A stretch of 64,000 nt of DNA from Streptomyces flavofungini (lineage in GTDB: Bacteria; Actinomycetota; Actinomycetes; Streptomycetales; Streptomycetaceae). The position numbers and the translations under genes were made by a program. Location of the stretch: positions 62,001 to 126,000 of the forward strand of contig NZ_BMVR01000001.1 in assembly GCF_014650815.1 (NCBI RefSeq). The letters are read 5' to 3'. Positions 43,023 to 52,004 of the stretch are shown here, one piece after another (position 1 is the first letter of the stretch; each line of letters begins with the position of its first letter). Below the pieces are notes generated by a model. It was not told where the DNA came from, ran no database searches, and was given only the letters and a program-made list of their open reading frames with translations.

Positions 43023-43865
43023 CTATGCCGCCGCCGACCGCCCCAGGAACCGGCGCAGGATCTCCTCGCCTGCCGCGATGCCCCGCTCCGGGAGCACCGT
43101 CAGGCCCGGGGCCGTCCAGCCCTTGTCGGCGAGTTCGCCGTGGGAGGGGCGCCAGGAGTGGGTGGCGGCCTGGAGGAGGTCGGCGTCCAGGAGGGAGTCA
43201 CCGGCGGCGAGGGTCTCGGGGGCGTCGGTGCGGCGGGCGACCTCGCGCATGGCCGCGCTCTTGGTGAGCGGGCGCGGCACGGCGTAGATCTTGCGGCCCT
43301 GGAGGGAGACGGTCCAGCCGCGGGTCTCGGCCCACTCCCCCAGTTCCTTGACCCAGCCGGACGGCAGCAGGGCGCGGTCCACGACGAGGTAGGCGAACAG
43401 GTCCTCGGCGACGCGTTCCTTGAGCAGCCAGGACGGGTCGGCGGTGCGCACCAGGTGGGCGCGGACCTCGTCGAGGGGTGCGCACTCGGCGGCCAGGCGG
43501 CGGTCGACGGCGGCGCGCCACGCCGGGTCCGACTCGCCGTCGACCAGCAGGTGCCCGCCGTTGGCGCAGATCGCGAACTCCGGTACGGGGCCGGGGAGAT
43601 GGATGCGGTGGTACTGCTCGCGGGTGCGGGTCGTCGTGGGCACGAAGACGGTGCGTACGGCGAGCTCCGCGAGGAGTCCGGCGGCGGTCTCCGTGACGTA
43701 CGACAGGGGCTTGCCCTCGTAAACCTCGACGCAGAGCAGGCGCGGCGCCTCGGCGTCGGGCATGCGCAGGTCGAGGGCGGCGGCGGAGTAGATGAGGGTG
43801 CGGTCGAGGTCGCTGGCGACCAGTGGGCGGGGGCCGCCGGGGGCGGGGGTGCGGAGGGTGCTCAT
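43023..43865 (-). CDS. HAD-family hydrolase of the Ter module
   Basis: The 280-residue protein has HAD motif I ASDLDRTLIYS near residue 20, followed by a Cof-type C2 cap, a lysine in RPLTKSAAMREVA and motif IV AAGDSLLDADLL near 228. In the Ter systems described by Aravind and colleagues, such a phosphatase is encoded with PRTases and a CitE-like aldolase to make an unknown nucleoside-like metabolite. Here it is the last gene of that operon; its ATG overlaps the PRTase stop (ATGA). The substrate is probably a phosphorylated product of the upstream enzymes. Confidence 0.85.
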   Translation of the reverse strand: MSTLRTPAPGGPRPLVASDLDRTLIYSAAALDLRMPDAEAPRLLCVEVYEGKPLSYVTETAAGLLAELAVRTVFVPTTTRTREQYHRIHLPGPVPEFAICANGGHLLVDGESDPAWRAAVDRRLAAECAPLDEVRAHLVRTADPSWLLKERVAEDLFAYLVVDRALLPSGWVKELGEWAETRGWTVSLQGRKIYAVPRPLTKSAAMREVARRTDAPETLAAGDSLLDADLLQAATHSWRPSHGELADKGWTAPGLTVLPERGIAAGEEILRRFLGRSAAA

Positions 43866-46561
43866 GCGCCGGCCACCGCCTTGCCGTCGGCGCCGGTCGC
43901 GCCGCGGGTGTACTTGGGGTGGATCAACCCCACGCAGGTGTACGGGAGTTCGGCGACCTCCTCGACGGGTACGCCGCGCTGCTCGGCGAGCAGCCGGACG
44001 TGGTCGAGGTCGGCGCCCGCGCCCCGGCGGGCGAGGATCTTCCACGGGACGCGGCGCAGCAGCACCCGGGTGGTCTCGCCGACGCCGGGCTTGACGAGGT
44101 TCACGTCGTGGATGCCGTACTCCTCACTGATGCGCTCGACGGCGGCCCAGCCCTCCCAGGTGGGCGCGCGGTCCGCGGCGAGGAGCTCCTTGACCTGGAC
44201 GTCCACGGCGTCGGCCACCTCGTCGAAGCGGGCGGCGACCGCGGCCACGAAGTCGGCGGAGACGTCGGCGTCCGCGAGGTCGCGGTAGAACTTCGCGCCG
44301 TGGAAGTCGTCGGGACCGACCAGGTCGGCGCGGAGCACCGTACGCGATATCAGCCCGGACACCGTGGAGTTGAGGCACGCGGACGGGATGAGGAAGTCCT
44401 CGCGGGTGCCGTAGGTGCGCACGCAGGAGCCGGGGTCGGCGAGCACGGCCACCGCCGGGTCGAAGCCCGGGGCGCCGCCCGCCGCCTCGAACTCCTCGAT
44501 GGCGGCGGCGAGTTCACGGGTGATGGCGCCCTTTCCGGTCCAGCCGTCGACGAAGACGACGTCCGCCGGGTCGTGGTGGGCGGCCAGCCAGCGCAGCGCG
44601 TTGGCGTCGATGCCGCGGCCGCGCACGATCGACACGGCGTAGTGCGGCAGGTCGAGGCCGCGCCGGTGCTGGGCCCAGCGGCGCATCAGGACGCCGACGG
44701 GGGTGCCCGCGCGGGCCAGGGACACGAGGACGGGGCGGCCGGTGCCGTCCGCGCGGGGAGTGGGGGTCCCCGCGCGCTTTCGGCTGGGGAACTCGGCGAG
44801 GACGGTCTCGGTGACCGTGCCGACGGCCTGCGCGATCCGGGCCGCGGAGGTGTCGAGCGCGGCCCGGAACAGCTCCTGGTAGCGCGGGCTCGGCTGGTAC
44901 TCCACCGGCAGCGACTCGGCGTAGTGCGCGCCGCCGCTCTGGATGGCCTCCTCGCGCTCCTCGGTGGGCGCCTCCAGCGTGACGTCCGACAGGTCCTGGA
45001 GCAGCCAGCCGACGTCATCGGGCGCGTAGGAGGAGAAGGCGGGGCCTCGGAGGGGGTCGGGCAGCACGGCGGGGGGCCTTTCGGGGGTGGTGCGGTGCGG
45101 GGTGGTCGGGGTGGTGCTGTCGGCGGCGGGGGCGGCGGAGCCTTCGGCCTCGGCGTCGGGCGCGTACGAGGGTACGTACGACGGGACCACCGCCAGCAGC
45201 ACCCGCCCGGTGTGCGCGGAGAGCTGGGCCAGCAGGCCGTCGGCCGCGTGCAGCCGGTCCGTGTCCGCGACCGAGTCCACGACGGCCACGATCGCGTCGA
45301 AGCCGCCGCCCGCCACGTTGTACGCGTAGCGCGGGCCCGGGCCGTCGGCCGGGTCGTCGTGCGCCGGGAAGACCAGGCGGGTGCGGATGGCGTAGCCGGG
45401 GTCGTCCACGGCGAGGACGGGTGAGCGGGTGGTCGTGGAGTACCGGACCTCGACGCCCGCGGCGCCCACGCCGACGCCCACGCCGTCCGCGGCGCCGTCA
45501 CCGGCCCCCGCCGCGCCCCCGCCCAGCCTCCGCTCCAGCGCCACGCCCAGGGCCAGCGGCGCGTACATCAGCTCTTCGAAGCCCAGCACCAGCACCCGGC
45601 GGGCCTCCTGTGGCAGCGCGGCCGCGACCCGCTCCGCCATGCCCGGCAGCTCCGCCTCCAGGCGGGCCCGGTGCGCGGCCGTGAAGCCGTGCCGGCCGCC
45701 GTCGGGCACCTCCGCGGGCCAGCCCAGGTCGACGCGCGTGACGGGCGCCCGCTCCCCGCCCGGCGCGGGCTCCGGCGGCACCTCCGCCTCGTACCGGGCG
45801 ACCAGCGCCTGCCCCTTCTCCAGGACGCCGGCGGGCAGCCGGACCGTGCCGGAGGCGAGGGCGATCAGGTCGACGCGGGCGCCGAGGTCGCGGGCGAAGG
45901 CGTCGAGGCGGTCGCGGTCCGCGGGGGCGCGCATGTCGACGAGGGCGACGATGACGTACCGCTGGCGCGGGAAGCGCTCGTGCAGGGCGCGGATGGTGTT
46001 CAGGACGGTGTTGCCGGTGGAGAACTCGTCGTCGACGAGGACCAGCGTCCCGTCGCCCGCGAGCAGCCGGGGATCCGCCGGGAGCAGCAGGTGGGACGTG
46101 GCGTGCGAGTGGGACTCCTCGAAGCCGCCCGCGCGCTCGACACCGGCGACGGGGCGGCGGGTGGAGTGCAGGTAGGGGGCGAGGGCGAGGCCGTCGGCGA
46201 CGCTGTGGCCGAGTCCGGTCGCCGTCTCGGCGTAGCCGAGGACGACGGCGCGGGCCGCCTCGTCGGCGCCGAGCAGGTCGCGGACGCGGACGCCGAGGTC
46301 GTACCCGGAGCGCCAGATCACCGACGGGTGCTGCGGCACGTGCTTGCCGAGGACGTTCGACACGAGCAGGTGCGCCCGCTTGGGGTTGCGGCGCAGGGCG
46401 AGCCCGAGCAGTTCCTTCAGCGGGCCCGGCCCGGCGGCGCCGTCCCCACCGCTTCCTCCGGTTCCGCCCTCGACCAGCTCGACCCCGAGCCGCTCAGCGA
46501 CCCACGTACCCGACCACACCACGTCTTCCGTCTTCCTTGCCTTGATCACGTTCTCGGTCAC
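43862..46561 (-). CDS. Fused PRTase - TRSP - StiP/PRTase - PELOTA protein of the Ter module
   Basis: This 899-residue protein combines domains often encoded separately. Residues 40-250 form a PRTase with the PRPP loop LVLVDDEFSTGNT near 173-185. Residues 250-440 form the associated TRSP domain (RVLVLGFEELMYAPLALGVALERRL). An Ala/Pro/Thr linker lies near 455-500. Residues 505-800 form the second PRTase-like StiP domain (LVSLARAGTPVGVLMRRW, DVVFVDGWTGKGAITREL, LIPSACLNSTVSGLISRTV). Residues 825-885 form a PELOTA-like RNA-binding end (RVPWKILARRGAGADLDHVRLLAEQRGVPV). It probably builds or attaches a ribosylated metabolite. GTG 46561 overlaps the previous stop. Confidence 0.85.
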   Translation of the reverse strand: MTENVIKARKTEDVVWSGTWVAERLGVELVEGGTGGSGGDGAAGPGPLKELLGLALRRNPKRAHLLVSNVLGKHVPQHPSVIWRSGYDLGVRVRDLLGADEAARAVVLGYAETATGLGHSVADGLALAPYLHSTRRPVAGVERAGGFEESHSHATSHLLLPADPRLLAGDGTLVLVDDEFSTGNTVLNTIRALHERFPRQRYVIVALVDMRAPADRDRLDAFARDLGARVDLIALASGTVRLPAGVLEKGQALVARYEAEVPPEPAPGGERAPVTRVDLGWPAEVPDGGRHGFTAAHRARLEAELPGMAERVAAALPQEARRVLVLGFEELMYAPLALGVALERRLGGGAAGAGDGAADGVGVGVGAAGVEVRYSTTTRSPVLAVDDPGYAIRTRLVFPAHDDPADGPGPRYAYNVAGGGFDAIVAVVDSVADTDRLHAADGLLAQLSAHTGRVLLAVVPSYVPSYAPDAEAEGSAAPAADSTTPTTPHRTTPERPPAVLPDPLRGPAFSSYAPDDVGWLLQDLSDVTLEAPTEEREEAIQSGGAHYAESLPVEYQPSPRYQELFRAALDTSAARIAQAVGTVTETVLAEFPSRKRAGTPTPRADGTGRPVLVSLARAGTPVGVLMRRWAQHRRGLDLPHYAVSIVRGRGIDANALRWLAAHHDPADVVFVDGWTGKGAITRELAAAIEEFEAAGGAPGFDPAVAVLADPGSCVRTYGTREDFLIPSACLNSTVSGLISRTVLRADLVGPDDFHGAKFYRDLADADVSADFVAAVAARFDEVADAVDVQVKELLAADRAPTWEGWAAVERISEEYGIHDVNLVKPGVGETTRVLLRRVPWKILARRGAGADLDHVRLLAEQRGVPVEEVAELPYTCVGLIHPKYTRGATGADGKAVAGA

Positions 46562-47724
46562 GCGGGCAGCCCCGCGCTGAGCAGCTCCACGAAGCCGACG
46601 TCCTCGCGCGCGACGCCGAAGACCTCCGCGCGGCGCAGGGTCCGCTCGGCCCAGGCGCGGTGCGGCTTCACCTCGTTCATCTTGTTCGTGTACGCGGACC
46701 GCATGACGCCGCCGCCGTCCCGCTCCGGGCGCAGGATGTCCTGGGCGTCGCTGAACTCCTCGTGGCTGACGACGGACAGGGCGTGCACGGGCAGGACGTG
46801 CGAGGGGTGGATGCAGGTCTTGCCGAGCAGGCCGTTGGCCCGGTCCAGCTCGATCTCGCGCAGGAGGCCGTCCAGGTCGTGCTCGATGAGGGCCTGGCGC
46901 AGCTCCTCGGCGCGGACCTGGAGGAAGGGGCTCTGCCGCAGCTGCGGCTTGAACATCCGCTCCTGGACGCGGAAGTACTCCCAGACCGGCCCGGTGACGG
47001 TGAAGCCGGTGCCGTCGGCCCGGCCCAGGTGGTTGACCACGTCGGCGATGACGGACGCGACGATCTGGACGTCGTACGCCGTCATGTGCGGGGGTCTGCG
47101 CAGGGCGTACGCCGAGCAGAAGTCGGTGACGCCGAGGCGCAGCGCGAGCACCCGGTCGCGGTACTTGTCGACGGTGCGGGAGATGCCCGCGAGGACGTCG
47201 CCGCGGCTCTCCAGGTACAGGAGCTGGGGCGATTCAAGGACCGGCATCGCGAACAGGCGGCGCCCGGTGGCGGCCTCGGCGGCCGTGAGGGACTCCAGGA
47301 ACGGAACCCCGCGCTCCTCGGTGAACTTCGGCAGTACGAATCCGGACAGCAGCCGGATCGCGGGCCCGAGCCTGCGGGCCAGGTCAGGGATCTGCTCCGC
47401 GGCACGGACCCGGATGAAGAGCAGCGGCGGCTCGACGTCCGGGCGCCCGGCGAGATCCACGAAGTGCCGGATCAGATTCTCCTCGGCGGCCGCGACGTCG
47501 GCGTCGCCGATCGAGTCCTCCAGGCAGATGACCATCGAGATCACGCCACGGCTGGATTGCTTGAGGATGTCGTCCGCGAGCCTCGGCCTGGTGGCCGGGC
47601 TGTACAACGTGGCGCCCAGCGCCACCGCGAGGAGCTGCGGCGGGGAGTCCGCGGTGAAGGCACACGGCTCCCGATGGAAGAGGCGCTGTCGTACCTCTGG
47701 GGCTATGTGCCCGAAATGACGCAT
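46558..47724 (-). CDS. HpcH/HpaI-CitE-like aldolase/lyase of the Ter module
   Basis: The 388-residue TIM-barrel enzyme resembles CitE-type lyases: ISMVICLEDSIGDADVAAAEENL (the acidic metal site), LLFIRVRAAEQI, FVLPKFTEERG, FAMPVLESPQLLYL and GKTCIHPSHVLPVHAL. It would make or break a C-C bond in a CoA- or keto-acid-like substrate. It is the first gene of the three-gene metabolite operon; the next starts within its stop. The leader carries a pair of 21-bp direct repeats and the divergent promoter shared with the proline-tailed TerD gene. Confidence 0.88.
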   Translation of the reverse strand: MRHFGHIAPEVRQRLFHREPCAFTADSPPQLLAVALGATLYSPATRPRLADDILKQSSRGVISMVICLEDSIGDADVAAAEENLIRHFVDLAGRPDVEPPLLFIRVRAAEQIPDLARRLGPAIRLLSGFVLPKFTEERGVPFLESLTAAEAATGRRLFAMPVLESPQLLYLESRGDVLAGISRTVDKYRDRVLALRLGVTDFCSAYALRRPPHMTAYDVQIVASVIADVVNHLGRADGTGFTVTGPVWEYFRVQERMFKPQLRQSPFLQVRAEELRQALIEHDLDGLLREIELDRANGLLGKTCIHPSHVLPVHALSVVSHEEFSDAQDILRPERDGGGVMRSAYTNKMNEVKPHRAWAERTLRRAEVFGVAREDVGFVELLSAGLPA

Positions 47725-47755
47725 GGGGTTCCCCTGGGATTCTCCTGATATCGCC

Positions 47756-47797
47756 CGTATCGCCGACGCGATCCGACGTATCGCCGACGCGACCCGA
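47756..47797. promoter_or_regulatory. Pair of 21-bp direct repeats in the divergent ter promoter region
   Basis: CGTATCGCCGACGCGA followed by TCCGA (47756-47776) is repeated at 47777-47797 with one change (T to C), exactly two helical turns apart. They lie 32-73 bp before the CitE-like gene start. A GTAATAGTAC element at 47811-47820 is close by and could hold -10 boxes for both directions. Confidence 0.5.
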
Positions 47798-48079
47798 AGT
47801 GATGTGGCCGGTAATAGTACGTAGGAGCGGGTGTCGGAGGTTCCCTCCGGGCATGAAATTCAGGTAACCCGGCCATGTCGCACACGAGTGCCCCACACCG
47901 GCACAGGCAGGTGTCATAGGCCACAAGACGGGCAGGACACGGGCAGGACGGTGCCGGAGCGGGCACGTGTCCGAAAGCGTACGCCCGGGCGGCGGGGTCC
48001 GCGGCCGGGCGGGGACAGGGCGGCGCCGGGCCGGGGACCCGCGTTGTCCGGCCGAGGACCAGGAAGGCAGGATGACCGC

Positions 48080-48982
48080 ATGACGCACGCGATGTTGAAG
48101 GGGTCGAACGTCCCGCTCGATGCCACCGCCGTCCGCGCCGTGCTGCGCTGGACGCCGCGCCAGGGCGCCCCCGACGTCGACGCGTCGGCGCTGCTGCTCG
48201 GCACCGAGGGACGGGTGCGCTCCGACGAGGACTTCGTCTTCTACAACCAGCCGCGCCACCCCTCCGGCAAGGTCTGGCGCCTGGGCAAGAAGCGGGTCGC
48301 CGAGGGCCTGACGGACACCGTCCAGACCGACCTGGCGGGCCTGGACCCGGCGGTCGGCCGGGTGCTGCTCGTCGCGTCCGCCGACGACGTGCCCTTCGAG
48401 CACGTCCGCGCGCTGCGGATCCTGCTGTACGACGCCTCACCGGCCGCGGGGGACGGCGAGCCGCTCGCGTACTTCGACATCACGCCGGAGACGGGCGCCG
48501 AGACCGCGCTGATCTGCGGGGAGCTGTACCGCCGCGGCGAGGGCTGGAAATTCCGCGCCCTCGGCGAGGGCTACTCCAACGGCCTGGTGGGCCTCGCCAC
48601 CGACTTCGGCATCTCCGTGGACGAGTCGGAGGCCGTGCCCGAGCCGACGCCCGACGCGTCCCTGCCGCAGACGCAGCGCCTGGGCACGACGGGCCCCGCC
48701 CCGGTACCCCCGGCGCACACCGTCCCGCCGCCCGCCCCGGTGCACGCCCAGCCCCCGGCCCCGTACCCGGCCGCGCCCCCGCCGTCACCCCAGCCCGCGT
48801 ACGGCTACCCGCCCGAGCCGCCGCGCTACCCGGCGCCGCAGCCCGCCTACGGCTACCCGCAGCCCGCGCCCACCCAGCCCCCCGTACCGGCGTACGGCTA
48901 CCCGCATCCGGTCGCGCCCGCGCCGGTGCCCGACCCGAACTTCCGGCTGCCCCCGCAGGGGCCGCAGTTCCTGCCCCGCTGA
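48080..48982 (+). CDS. TerD-domain protein with proline-rich PAYGYP tail
   Basis: Residues 1-190 of 300 form a TerD domain: LKGSNVPLD, DVDASALLLGTEGRVRSDEDFVFYNQP, RILLYDASPAAGDGEPLAYFDITPETGAETALICGELYRRGEGWKFRALGEGY. The acidic calcium-binding pattern is weaker than in the two other TerD proteins of this window, lacking GEGDDE. The last 100 residues are Pro/Tyr/Ala-rich with PAYGYP repeats, like tails of membrane-surface scaffolds. It is divergent from the metabolite operon and convergent with the TerA-like gene. Confidence 0.9.
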   Translation: MTHAMLKGSNVPLDATAVRAVLRWTPRQGAPDVDASALLLGTEGRVRSDEDFVFYNQPRHPSGKVWRLGKKRVAEGLTDTVQTDLAGLDPAVGRVLLVASADDVPFEHVRALRILLYDASPAAGDGEPLAYFDITPETGAETALICGELYRRGEGWKFRALGEGYSNGLVGLATDFGISVDESEAVPEPTPDASLPQTQRLGTTGPAPVPPAHTVPPPAPVHAQPPAPYPAAPPPSPQPAYGYPPEPPRYPAPQPAYGYPQPAPTQPPVPAYGYPHPVAPAPVPDPNFRLPPQGPQFLPR

Positions 48983-49025
48983 GCCGGTCGGCACCCGCCC
49001 CGCCGGGCCGCTCGCGCGGGGCGGC

Positions 49026-49772
49026 TCAGGTGCCGCCCACCTTGGTCTTGTAGCCGCGGCCCCACTGCAGCCCCCAGCCGTACAGCCGGTCCAGCTCGGC
49101 CTGGAAGCCGTACACGTACCGCACCTCGCGGCGCACGATCAGCTCGTCCTTGATGTTCTCGATCGTCAGGACCGCGCAGGAGCGGGCCTGCGGGGCGCGT
49201 TCCTCCAGGTCGATCTCGACGCGCGGGCCGTTGCTGGGGTAGAGCGTCACCTTGGCGTGGGTGCGGTCGAAGGCGGGCGTCTGGTCGTAGATGTAGACGA
49301 ACACCAGCAGGCGCTTGATCGACTCGCGGTGGTCGAGGTTGATGTAGACCGTCTCACCGGAGCCCGAGCCGAACCGGTCGTCGCCGCTGCCCTTCACGTA
49401 CGGCGGGGAGTTGAGGCTCCCGAAGAAGTTGCCGAGGGGCTGCACCACGCCCTTGCTGCCGTCCGTCAGCTCGTACAGACAGCCCAGGTCGAGGTCCACG
49501 TTGACCATGCTCTGCGTGTGCGCCTGCACCGGCTCGGGCTGGAACATCTTCAGCGGGTGCCGCAGCAGGCTCTCGCCCGCACGTTTCTTGCCGACGAGGT
49601 CGGACGTCCGCATCTGCCAGGTCAGGGTGACCCGCAGATTGCCCGTGGCCGCGCCCTGTTTGGTCAGCGAGACCGTCGGATGCCGTTTGGTCAGCTCGAT
49701 GGAGTTGGTCGCGGCGCTGCCCGATGCGAAATCCATCGAACGCCCCGGCCGCAGACCGTCCCAGAAGGACAT
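49026..49772 (-). CDS. TerA/TerD-like tellurium-resistance family protein
   Basis: The 248-residue protein contains a diverged TerD fold: IELTKRHPTVSLTKQGAATGNLRVTLTW, VDLDLGCLYELTDGSKGVVQPLGNFFGS, DDRFGSGSGETVYINLDHRESIKRLLVFVYIYDQTPAFDRTHAKVTL. The acidic ligands and the order of blocks match the TerA-type group that assembles with TerD on the membrane. GGGGGTGG precedes the ATG at 49772. It sits 221 bp beyond the TerC-like gene, with that gene's terminator between. Confidence 0.85.
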   Translation of the reverse strand: MSFWDGLRPGRSMDFASGSAATNSIELTKRHPTVSLTKQGAATGNLRVTLTWQMRTSDLVGKKRAGESLLRHPLKMFQPEPVQAHTQSMVNVDLDLGCLYELTDGSKGVVQPLGNFFGSLNSPPYVKGSGDDRFGSGSGETVYINLDHRESIKRLLVFVYIYDQTPAFDRTHAKVTLYPSNGPRVEIDLEERAPQARSCAVLTIENIKDELIVRREVRYVYGFQAELDRLYGWGLQWGRGYKTKVGGT

Positions 49773-49935
49773 GCCACCCCCAGAAGAAAATGCCCCGCGC
49801 TTCGGTACGTACGTCGTGGGGCGGCCCCCGGGTCTCGCCTCAACTACCGCCCCGCACAAGAGCGTTCCTCACCGAAGCGGGCCCCACACGTCCGGATCCC
49901 GAAGTCGGCCCACCGTACGTCACCCCGGGTACGCC

Positions 49936-49971
49936 GATGGCGGCGCCCCCCGGGTGGGGGACGCCGCCATC
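49936..49971 (-). terminator. Terminator of the DUF475/TerC gene
   Basis: GATGGCGGCG (49936-49945) pairs with CGCCGCCATC (49962-49971), and inner C-runs and G-runs extend the stem. It lies 23 bases past the minus-strand stop. Confidence 0.8.
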
Positions 49972-49993
49972 GCGGTGTTCGAGCGGGGTGGCG

Positions 49994-51136
49994 CTAGACG
50001 CCGGACGGGACTTCCGTCTTCTCGTCCGAGCCCGTGCCCTCCTCGGCCGCGAGCCGCTTGTTGCGGCGCACGGACGACCAGAACGAGGCAGCGATGAGGA
50101 TCACGCCGACCGAGCCGGTGATGAGCTCGTGGATCTCGTACTGGATGGTGATGAGCAGGATCGCGGCGAGGGCGCCGATGGCGTAGTGCGCGCCGTGCTC
50201 CAGGAAGACGTAGTCGTCGAGGGTGCCCTGGCGGACCAGGTAGACCGTGAGCGACCGGACGTACATCGCGCCGATGCCGAGGCCGAGCGCCATCAGGACG
50301 ATGTCGTTGGTGACGGCGAAGGCGCCGATGACCCCGTCGAAGGAGAAGGACGCGTCCAGGACCTCCAGGTAGAGGAACATGAAGAACGCGGCCTTGCCCG
50401 CGAGCTGGACGGCCGAGACCTGCTTGCCGCTGCGCTTGGCCTCTTCCTCCTGCTCGTGCTCGCGCTCCTCCTCTTCCTCGAGCTTGTTCTCGAAGAAGCC
50501 GGAGAGTCCGCCCACCACCAGATAGGTGATGAGACCCGCGATACCGGAGATCAGGACCGTCTGCGCCTTGTCCGCATGAGCGCCGCCGTGCTGGTGCGCC
50601 TGGGTCGCGAAGGTCATCGCGGTGACGAGCAGCACGATCAGCGCGATGCAGACCGAGAGCATGTCGATCTTGCCGAGCTTGGCGAGCGGCCGCTCCAGCC
50701 AGCCCAGCCACTTGATGTCCCGGTCCTCGAAGACGAAGTCGAGGAAGATCATCAGCAGGAACATGCCACCGAAGGCGGCGATCGACGGGTGCGCGTCGGT
50801 CACGAACTGCTGGTACTGGTCCTTGTCGTTCAGGGCGAGCTTGACCGCTTCGATCGGGCCCATCTTCGCGCTGACGGCGACGATCACGACGGGGAAGACG
50901 AGGCGCATGCCGAAGACGGCGATCAGCACGCCGATGGTGAGGAAGATCTTCTGCCAGAAGGCATTCATCTTCTTCAGGATTCCGGCGTTGACCACCGCGT
51001 TGTCGAAGGACAGCGAGATCTCGAGGACGGACAGGATCGCCACGATCCCGAAGCCCGTCCACCCCCCGTAGAGCACCGCTGCGACCAAGCCGAGCGCAGT
51101 AACTGCGAACGACCAGCCGAAGGTTTTCAGAACCAC
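49994..51136 (-). CDS. DUF475/TerC-superfamily membrane protein
   Basis: This 380-residue protein has about nine membrane helices and two repeated TerC-type motifs with acidic residues in the membrane, EISLSFDNAVVNAGIL near 40 and EVLDASFSFDGVIGAFAV near 258. A cytoplasmic Glu-rich loop (KLEEEEEREHEQEEEAKRS) divides the halves. TerC-type proteins export Mn2+ or secure metal insertion into secreted proteins and act with TerD at the membrane. The start is GTG 51136, which gives MVLKTFGWSF, the typical beginning. Confidence 0.9.
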   Translation of the reverse strand: MVLKTFGWSFAVTALGLVAAVLYGGWTGFGIVAILSVLEISLSFDNAVVNAGILKKMNAFWQKIFLTIGVLIAVFGMRLVFPVVIVAVSAKMGPIEAVKLALNDKDQYQQFVTDAHPSIAAFGGMFLLMIFLDFVFEDRDIKWLGWLERPLAKLGKIDMLSVCIALIVLLVTAMTFATQAHQHGGAHADKAQTVLISGIAGLITYLVVGGLSGFFENKLEEEEEREHEQEEEAKRSGKQVSAVQLAGKAAFFMFLYLEVLDASFSFDGVIGAFAVTNDIVLMALGLGIGAMYVRSLTVYLVRQGTLDDYVFLEHGAHYAIGALAAILLITIQYEIHELITGSVGVILIAASFWSSVRRNKRLAAEEGTGSDEKTEVPSGV

Positions 51137-51282
51137 TGGCTACCCAATCGTGTGTGTACGGGTCTCCCCCGCGCCGTCCCCGGCTCGGGCTTCGCGGAGC
51201 CGTCGCCAAGGGGATGCCCCCGGGCTCCCCGTTCGGCTGCCGGGTGGACCGTCAGCCGTTTGGGGAACCCGGGGAGAGTCCT

Positions 51283-51858
51283 TTAGGAAACATTGACTCC
51301 GAAGTCTAGAGCGATGCCCCGCAGGCCGGACGCGTACCCCTGCCCGACCGCGCGGAACTTCCACTCGCCGCCGTATCGATACACCTCGCCGAAGATCATC
51401 GCGGTCTCCGTGGAGGCGTCCTCGCTGAGGTCATAGCGGGCGAGCTCCTGGCCGTCGGCCTGGTTCACCACCCGGATGAAGGCGTTGCTGACTTGACCGA
51501 ATGTCTGCCCCCGGTTGTCCGCGTCGTGGATGGAGACCGGGAAGACGATCTTGTCGCAGTGCGCCGGGACCTTGGTGAGGTCGAGGATCAGGGACTCGTC
51601 GTCGCCCTCCCCCTCGCCGGTGAGGTTGTCGCCGGTGTGTTCGACGGAGCCGTCCGGGCTCGTCAGGTTGTTGTAGAAGACGAACCACTCGTCGCCGAGG
51701 ACCCGGCCCGACTGGCACAGCAGCGCGCTGGCGTCCAGGTCGAACGGGGCTCCGGTGGTGGAGCGAGCGTCCCAGCCGAGGCCGACCATCACCTTGGTGA
51801 GATCGGGTGCGGCCTTGGACAGGGAGACATTGCCTCCCTTGGCGAGCGTGACGCCCAT
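51283..51858 (-). CDS. terD: TerD family calcium-binding stress protein
   Basis: The 191-residue single-domain TerD has all family markers: [110 protein letters not shown]. The DLDAS and GEGDDE groups supply the two Ca2+ sites. TerD proteins are cytoplasmic and act in tellurite and oxidative stress, phage resistance and development. It is about two thirds identical to its neighbour and separated from it by a strong hairpin. GGGGAGG precedes the ATG. Confidence 0.93.
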   Translation of the reverse strand: MGVTLAKGGNVSLSKAAPDLTKVMVGLGWDARSTTGAPFDLDASALLCQSGRVLGDEWFVFYNNLTSPDGSVEHTGDNLTGEGEGDDESLILDLTKVPAHCDKIVFPVSIHDADNRGQTFGQVSNAFIRVVNQADGQELARYDLSEDASTETAMIFGEVYRYGGEWKFRAVGQGYASGLRGIALDFGVNVS

Positions 51859-51945
51859 GATGCTGGTCCTCCCCGAGGTGCTGCCTGTGGCTGCCGCGTG
51901 CCCCGGCGCGAGGGCCGGGACACGGCGGCCGTGCGGTGCCGAGCG

Positions 51946-51982
51946 CGTCCGGCGCCGCACCTGTCGAGTGCGGCGCCGGACG
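51946..51982 (-). terminator. Strong hairpin between the two terD genes
   Basis: CGTCCGGCGCCGCAC (51946-51960) and GTGCGGCGCCGGACG (51968-51982) form a perfect 15-bp stem with a 7-base loop, 23 bases after the upstream terD stop. It may terminate or attenuate, so that the second terD gets less transcript. Confidence 0.8.
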
Positions 51983-52004
51983 GCTTGGCTGGGTACTGCT
52001 CGGC

